Source: Streptomonospora litoralis | Lineage (GTDB): Bacteria > Actinomycetota > Actinomycetes > Streptosporangiales > Streptosporangiaceae | Assembly: GCF_004323735.1 (NCBI RefSeq) | Contig: NZ_CP036455.1 | Span: 5,017,101 to 5,081,100, forward strand | Length of the DNA: 64,000 nt | Reading direction: 5' to 3' | Shown: positions 61,628 through 64,000 of the stretch, one piece after another | Layout: every line of letters begins with the position of its first letter | Numbering within the stretch: the stretch's first letter is position 1 | Program-made: the position numbers and the translations under genes | Notes under the pieces: model-generated | The model's database searches: none | What the model was told of the DNA's origin: nothing | The model's input: only the letters and a program-made list of their open reading frames with translations

Positions 61628-64000
61628 GCGCCCTCGCCTTCGTTGTCGGCACTGTCTTCGGCGTCGTCCGGGGGCGGCGGAGCCTCTCCCTGGGCGGCGG
61701 CTCGGCGGTGGTTCTCCTCCAACAGCCGATCCAGGATTTCAACCCGGGCCTCGGGGCCAACCGTCCAGCGCAGCATGCGTCGGTAGGTGTGGAAACCGTG
61801 CTCCAGCGGCACATCGTCCCACCCGTAGGCGACCATCACCGCTTCGTCCAATTCTTTATGGATTTGCCGCAGCCATGATACATCCGCATCGGCGGAACCT
61901 TCTACATCCGGATCATTGACGAGATTATAAATCTGCGTCAACCCAAGCCCACGGCGCAACATGATTTCTCGGCGATCGAAATCTAGAGTCGCCCCAATTG
62001 TATCAAGAAAATCGTATGGTTTTGGCCGAGGGAACGTCAAAAACACATCAGAGGGTGAATAGTTAATGTCAGTACGCATTGTTGATCCATATTTCACCGC
62101 CCAAATTTGATGCAAGCTTGACGACAATACGGCCTGATCCGAAAAAGAATCCGTCGCAAATACACCAAGCTTATGACTGAACACTTGACCGGTCGGAACC
62201 CGCGCTGGCATCACCGTCTTACTAACGAGAGCAATGGCGAGCACCTCATCCATTCCAGAGATCGCTTTGCGCATAGCCCTCCCTGCCCTATAAAAGAGCC
62301 ACCAAGGTGCCGTCCGGGCAGCTTTTGTCCTAGTCGCCCGATCGGCTTTAACTCGGTTGAGAACACGCTCATAAGGAAGACTGTACTGTCGCGCTTCAGC
62401 CTCACTGCGCTCGTTGAAGTCAATAACCCATCTCGGTGCTGACTGATCTGGCCGAGAGTTAATATCTTCGCCGTTTAGATAGGGAAAGAGAACGTCCGAG
62501 TTCGCGAAATCCGCAACTATCCAGGATTGAGCCTCTTCAAAATCAACAATAAACCCTTTACCAAGAACAACAGATCCCTGGAATGCGATATTCGCGTTCT
62601 CTGTCAGTCGTGCAGGATCACCTTCCACCCGACCAGCGGGTTCCAGCAAGCTGGAGATGCGCTTCACGGCCAGGTCATCAGCCACACGGAGCGCTTCCGG
62701 GGCGATGGAACGGCGGGTGCCCCAGACTGCGGCGAACTCCAAGTTCGCTGCAGCAGCTGGCCAGGACTGGCTCTGGATCGCGCGAGTAATGGTGAAACCC
62801 TTATCCACCATTTGAGCGAGTCCGACTTCACGAGTGTCTCCCTGAGCAACAGTATTGGTTGCGATCAGGCCAAGGGTGCCCCATTCGGTCAGCAAGGACA
62901 TAGACCGCAGAAGGCAGTAGCCCACGAGGTCCGCACGTCCGCGCCGCCCGTTCGCCAGAATGTGAACGAACCAGTCTCGCATATTGGTGCCCAGGGCCGC
63001 AGTGAGCTTTTGCCCTCCCAAGAACGGCGGATTTCCGACTACTGCGTCGAAACCACCGCGTTCGATCACGTCTGGCACGGCCAAAAACCAGTGCAGCGGC
63101 TTCCAGCGCTCATAGTCGGTTTCCACTGTGGGGCTCAGCCCAGCCGAAAGGAGCTCTTCCAGTAGCGCTCGGTTCGGTTGCTCATGTTCGGCAGGGTAAG
63201 CGCGGGCGGCAGCGAGGCGCAGGTTCTCATAGGCTTCGTTGAGCTTCTTGCCAGGCTTTCCACCGTGGCGGAGCCCGACGGCTACTACTCCGTCGGCGAG
63301 CTCAGCGAGCTGGCCAGTGAGCTCTTGGTACTCCCGCCACTGACGACGCTTGGTGGCGGCCGAACGCTGAGGGTCATCGTCACTGACTTCGCTAGCCAGG
63401 CTTCTCCGCAACGCTGCGGCGCGCCGAAGCACTCCGTCGACGTCGAGCTGCTCTACGCTGCGCTGGTCGGTCCCCATCTCGAACAGCCGGCCCTGGTCAG
63501 CTTGGGCCGGCTCAATGTGCAGGGCCTTGAGCTGGCTGGCGTCCGTGAGTCCCAGCAGGGAGTTGCCGTGCAAGACCTTGTCGTCAACGAAGGAAAACGG
63601 CAGCTTGGGATCAAGCGAGACCAGCCACAGCGAGAGCTTGCACATCTCCACGGCCATGCTGTTGATGTCGGCACCGTAGAGACACGTGGCCACCACCTTG
63701 CGGAGGGCACGCACGTACAGCTCGTGTGCGCTGCCCGCAGCCACCCTTTCGTCGCGCCACGCTTCCACCAGTCGGCCCGCCAAGTAGCGGGCGGCGGCTA
63801 CGAGGAACGCACCGGAACCGCACGCGATGTCGGCGACCTTGAGGTCCAGGATCTGCTCAGAGGACAGCAGTCGCCAGGCGGACTCGTGGGAGGTGTCGTG
63901 CGGGCCGGGGCGGTAGACCAGTGGCTCTAGGGCGTGCCGCACCACCTTCTCGGCCAAGGGACGCGGGGTGTAGTGCGCACCTGCGGTGGCACGGGAGGGG
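61624..64000 (-). CDS. drmMI: DISARM N6-adenine DNA methyltransferase DrmMI, 5' end outside the window
   Basis: At least 792 residues are visible. The frame is open to the right edge, beginning SRATAGAHYTPRPLAEKVV (motif X region), then motif I DIACGSGAFLVAAARYLAG and the amino-methyltransferase motif IV FDAVVGNPPF (NPPF for adenine). It methylates adenine to mark host DNA as self, here as part of class 1 DISARM. The C-terminal half from about 62880 down to 61850, which should hold the target-recognition region, is clearly AT-richer than everything around it (for example runs such as AAAAACACATC and AATTTGATGC). This suggests that this region came from a different source. Confidence 0.92.
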   Translation of the reverse strand, partial: PSRATAGAHYTPRPLAEKVVRHALEPLVYRPGPHDTSHESAWRLLSSEQILDLKVADIACGSGAFLVAAARYLAGRLVEAWRDERVAAGSAHELYVRALRKVVATCLYGADINSMAVEMCKLSLWLVSLDPKLPFSFVDDKVLHGNSLLGLTDASQLKALHIEPAQADQGRLFEMGTDQRSVEQLDVDGVLRRAAALRRSLASEVSDDDPQRSAATKRRQWREYQELTGQLAELADGVVAVGLRHGGKPGKKLNEAYENLRLAAARAYPAEHEQPNRALLEELLSAGLSPTVETDYERWKPLHWFLAVPDVIERGGFDAVVGNPPFLGGQKLTAALGTNMRDWFVHILANGRRGRADLVGYCLLRSMSLLTEWGTLGLIATNTVAQGDTREVGLAQMVDKGFTITRAIQSQSWPAAAANLEFAAVWGTRRSIAPEALRVADDLAVKRISSLLEPAGRVEGDPARLTENANIAFQGSVVLGKGFIVDFEEAQSWIVADFANSDVLFPYLNGEDINSRPDQSAPRWVIDFNERSEAEARQYSLPYERVLNRVKADRATRTKAARTAPWWLFYRAGRAMRKAISGMDEVLAIALVSKTVMPARVPTGQVFSHKLGVFATDSFSDQAVLSSSLHQIWAVKYGSTMRTDINYSPSDVFLTFPRPKPYDFLDTIGATLDFDRREIMLRRGLGLTQIYNLVNDPDVEGSADADVSWLRQIHKELDEAVMVAYGWDDVPLEHGFHTYRRMLRWTVGPEARVEILDRLLEENHRRAAAQGEAPPPPDDAEDSADNEGEGA

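Overview
The window is very GC-rich, with strong G/C bias at third codon positions. It carries chaplin-type surface proteins, DUF397/DUF5753 regulator pairs, an MFS-thymidylate kinase fusion and a TopA with a Lys/Ser tail. This points to a filamentous actinomycete, most likely of the Nocardiopsaceae/Streptosporangiales type. The family assignment is inference; no 16S rRNA gene or other marker is present.

Layout. (1) About 1-17.9 kb is core chromosome: a PfkB-type kinase start divergent from a GH4 glycosidase, a small bL12-like membrane protein, tRNA-Thr(CGU), a secreted S33 hydrolase, DNA polymerase III delta prime, the MFS-Tmk fusion, topA, a DUF5703 protein, two chaplin-family surface proteins, a secreted protein of unknown function, an M20 peptidase and tRNA-Leu(GAG). 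(2) At 17.86-18.65 kb, against tRNA-Leu, lies the scar of an integrative element: a serine-recombinase tail that reads antisense through the tRNA, joined to the front half of a lipoprotein gene. (3) About 19-25 kb is an accessory stretch: NUDIX, P-loop kinase, VOC protein with a WYL regulator, DUF6907/HATPase genes, a DUF5753-DUF397 pair and a HAD hydrolase.

(4) About 25.3-42.2 kb holds a class I lanthipeptide locus of the FxLD type: an HTH-TPR regulator, two small unknown genes, two cytochromes P450 (one lacking the normal K-helix EXXR), a DUF574-type methyltransferase, an ABC exporter, a short HTH protein, the precursor peptide (leader motif FGLD; four-Cys core), a short LanB dehydratase, LanC, an FxLD-system methyltransferase carrying the LanB elimination domain at its N terminus, a helical unknown and an APH-fold kinase. 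The expected route is glutamyl-tRNA-dependent dehydration, LanC cyclisation, methylation of an Asp leading to isoaspartate, optional P450 or methyl tailoring, and export. (5) About 42.2-51.8 kb is a mixed accessory zone with many gene fragments, including remains of at least two further FxLD loci, together with HAD, APH, NYN-domain, methyltransferase and four NUDIX genes. (6) About 52-54.8 kb holds adjacent, probably accessory, TrpRS and SerRS genes. (7) About 55-64 kb holds a class 1 DISARM anti-phage island on the minus strand (drmMI-drmA-drmB-drmC), cut by the right edge. The specificity half of drmMI is strikingly AT-richer than its surroundings.
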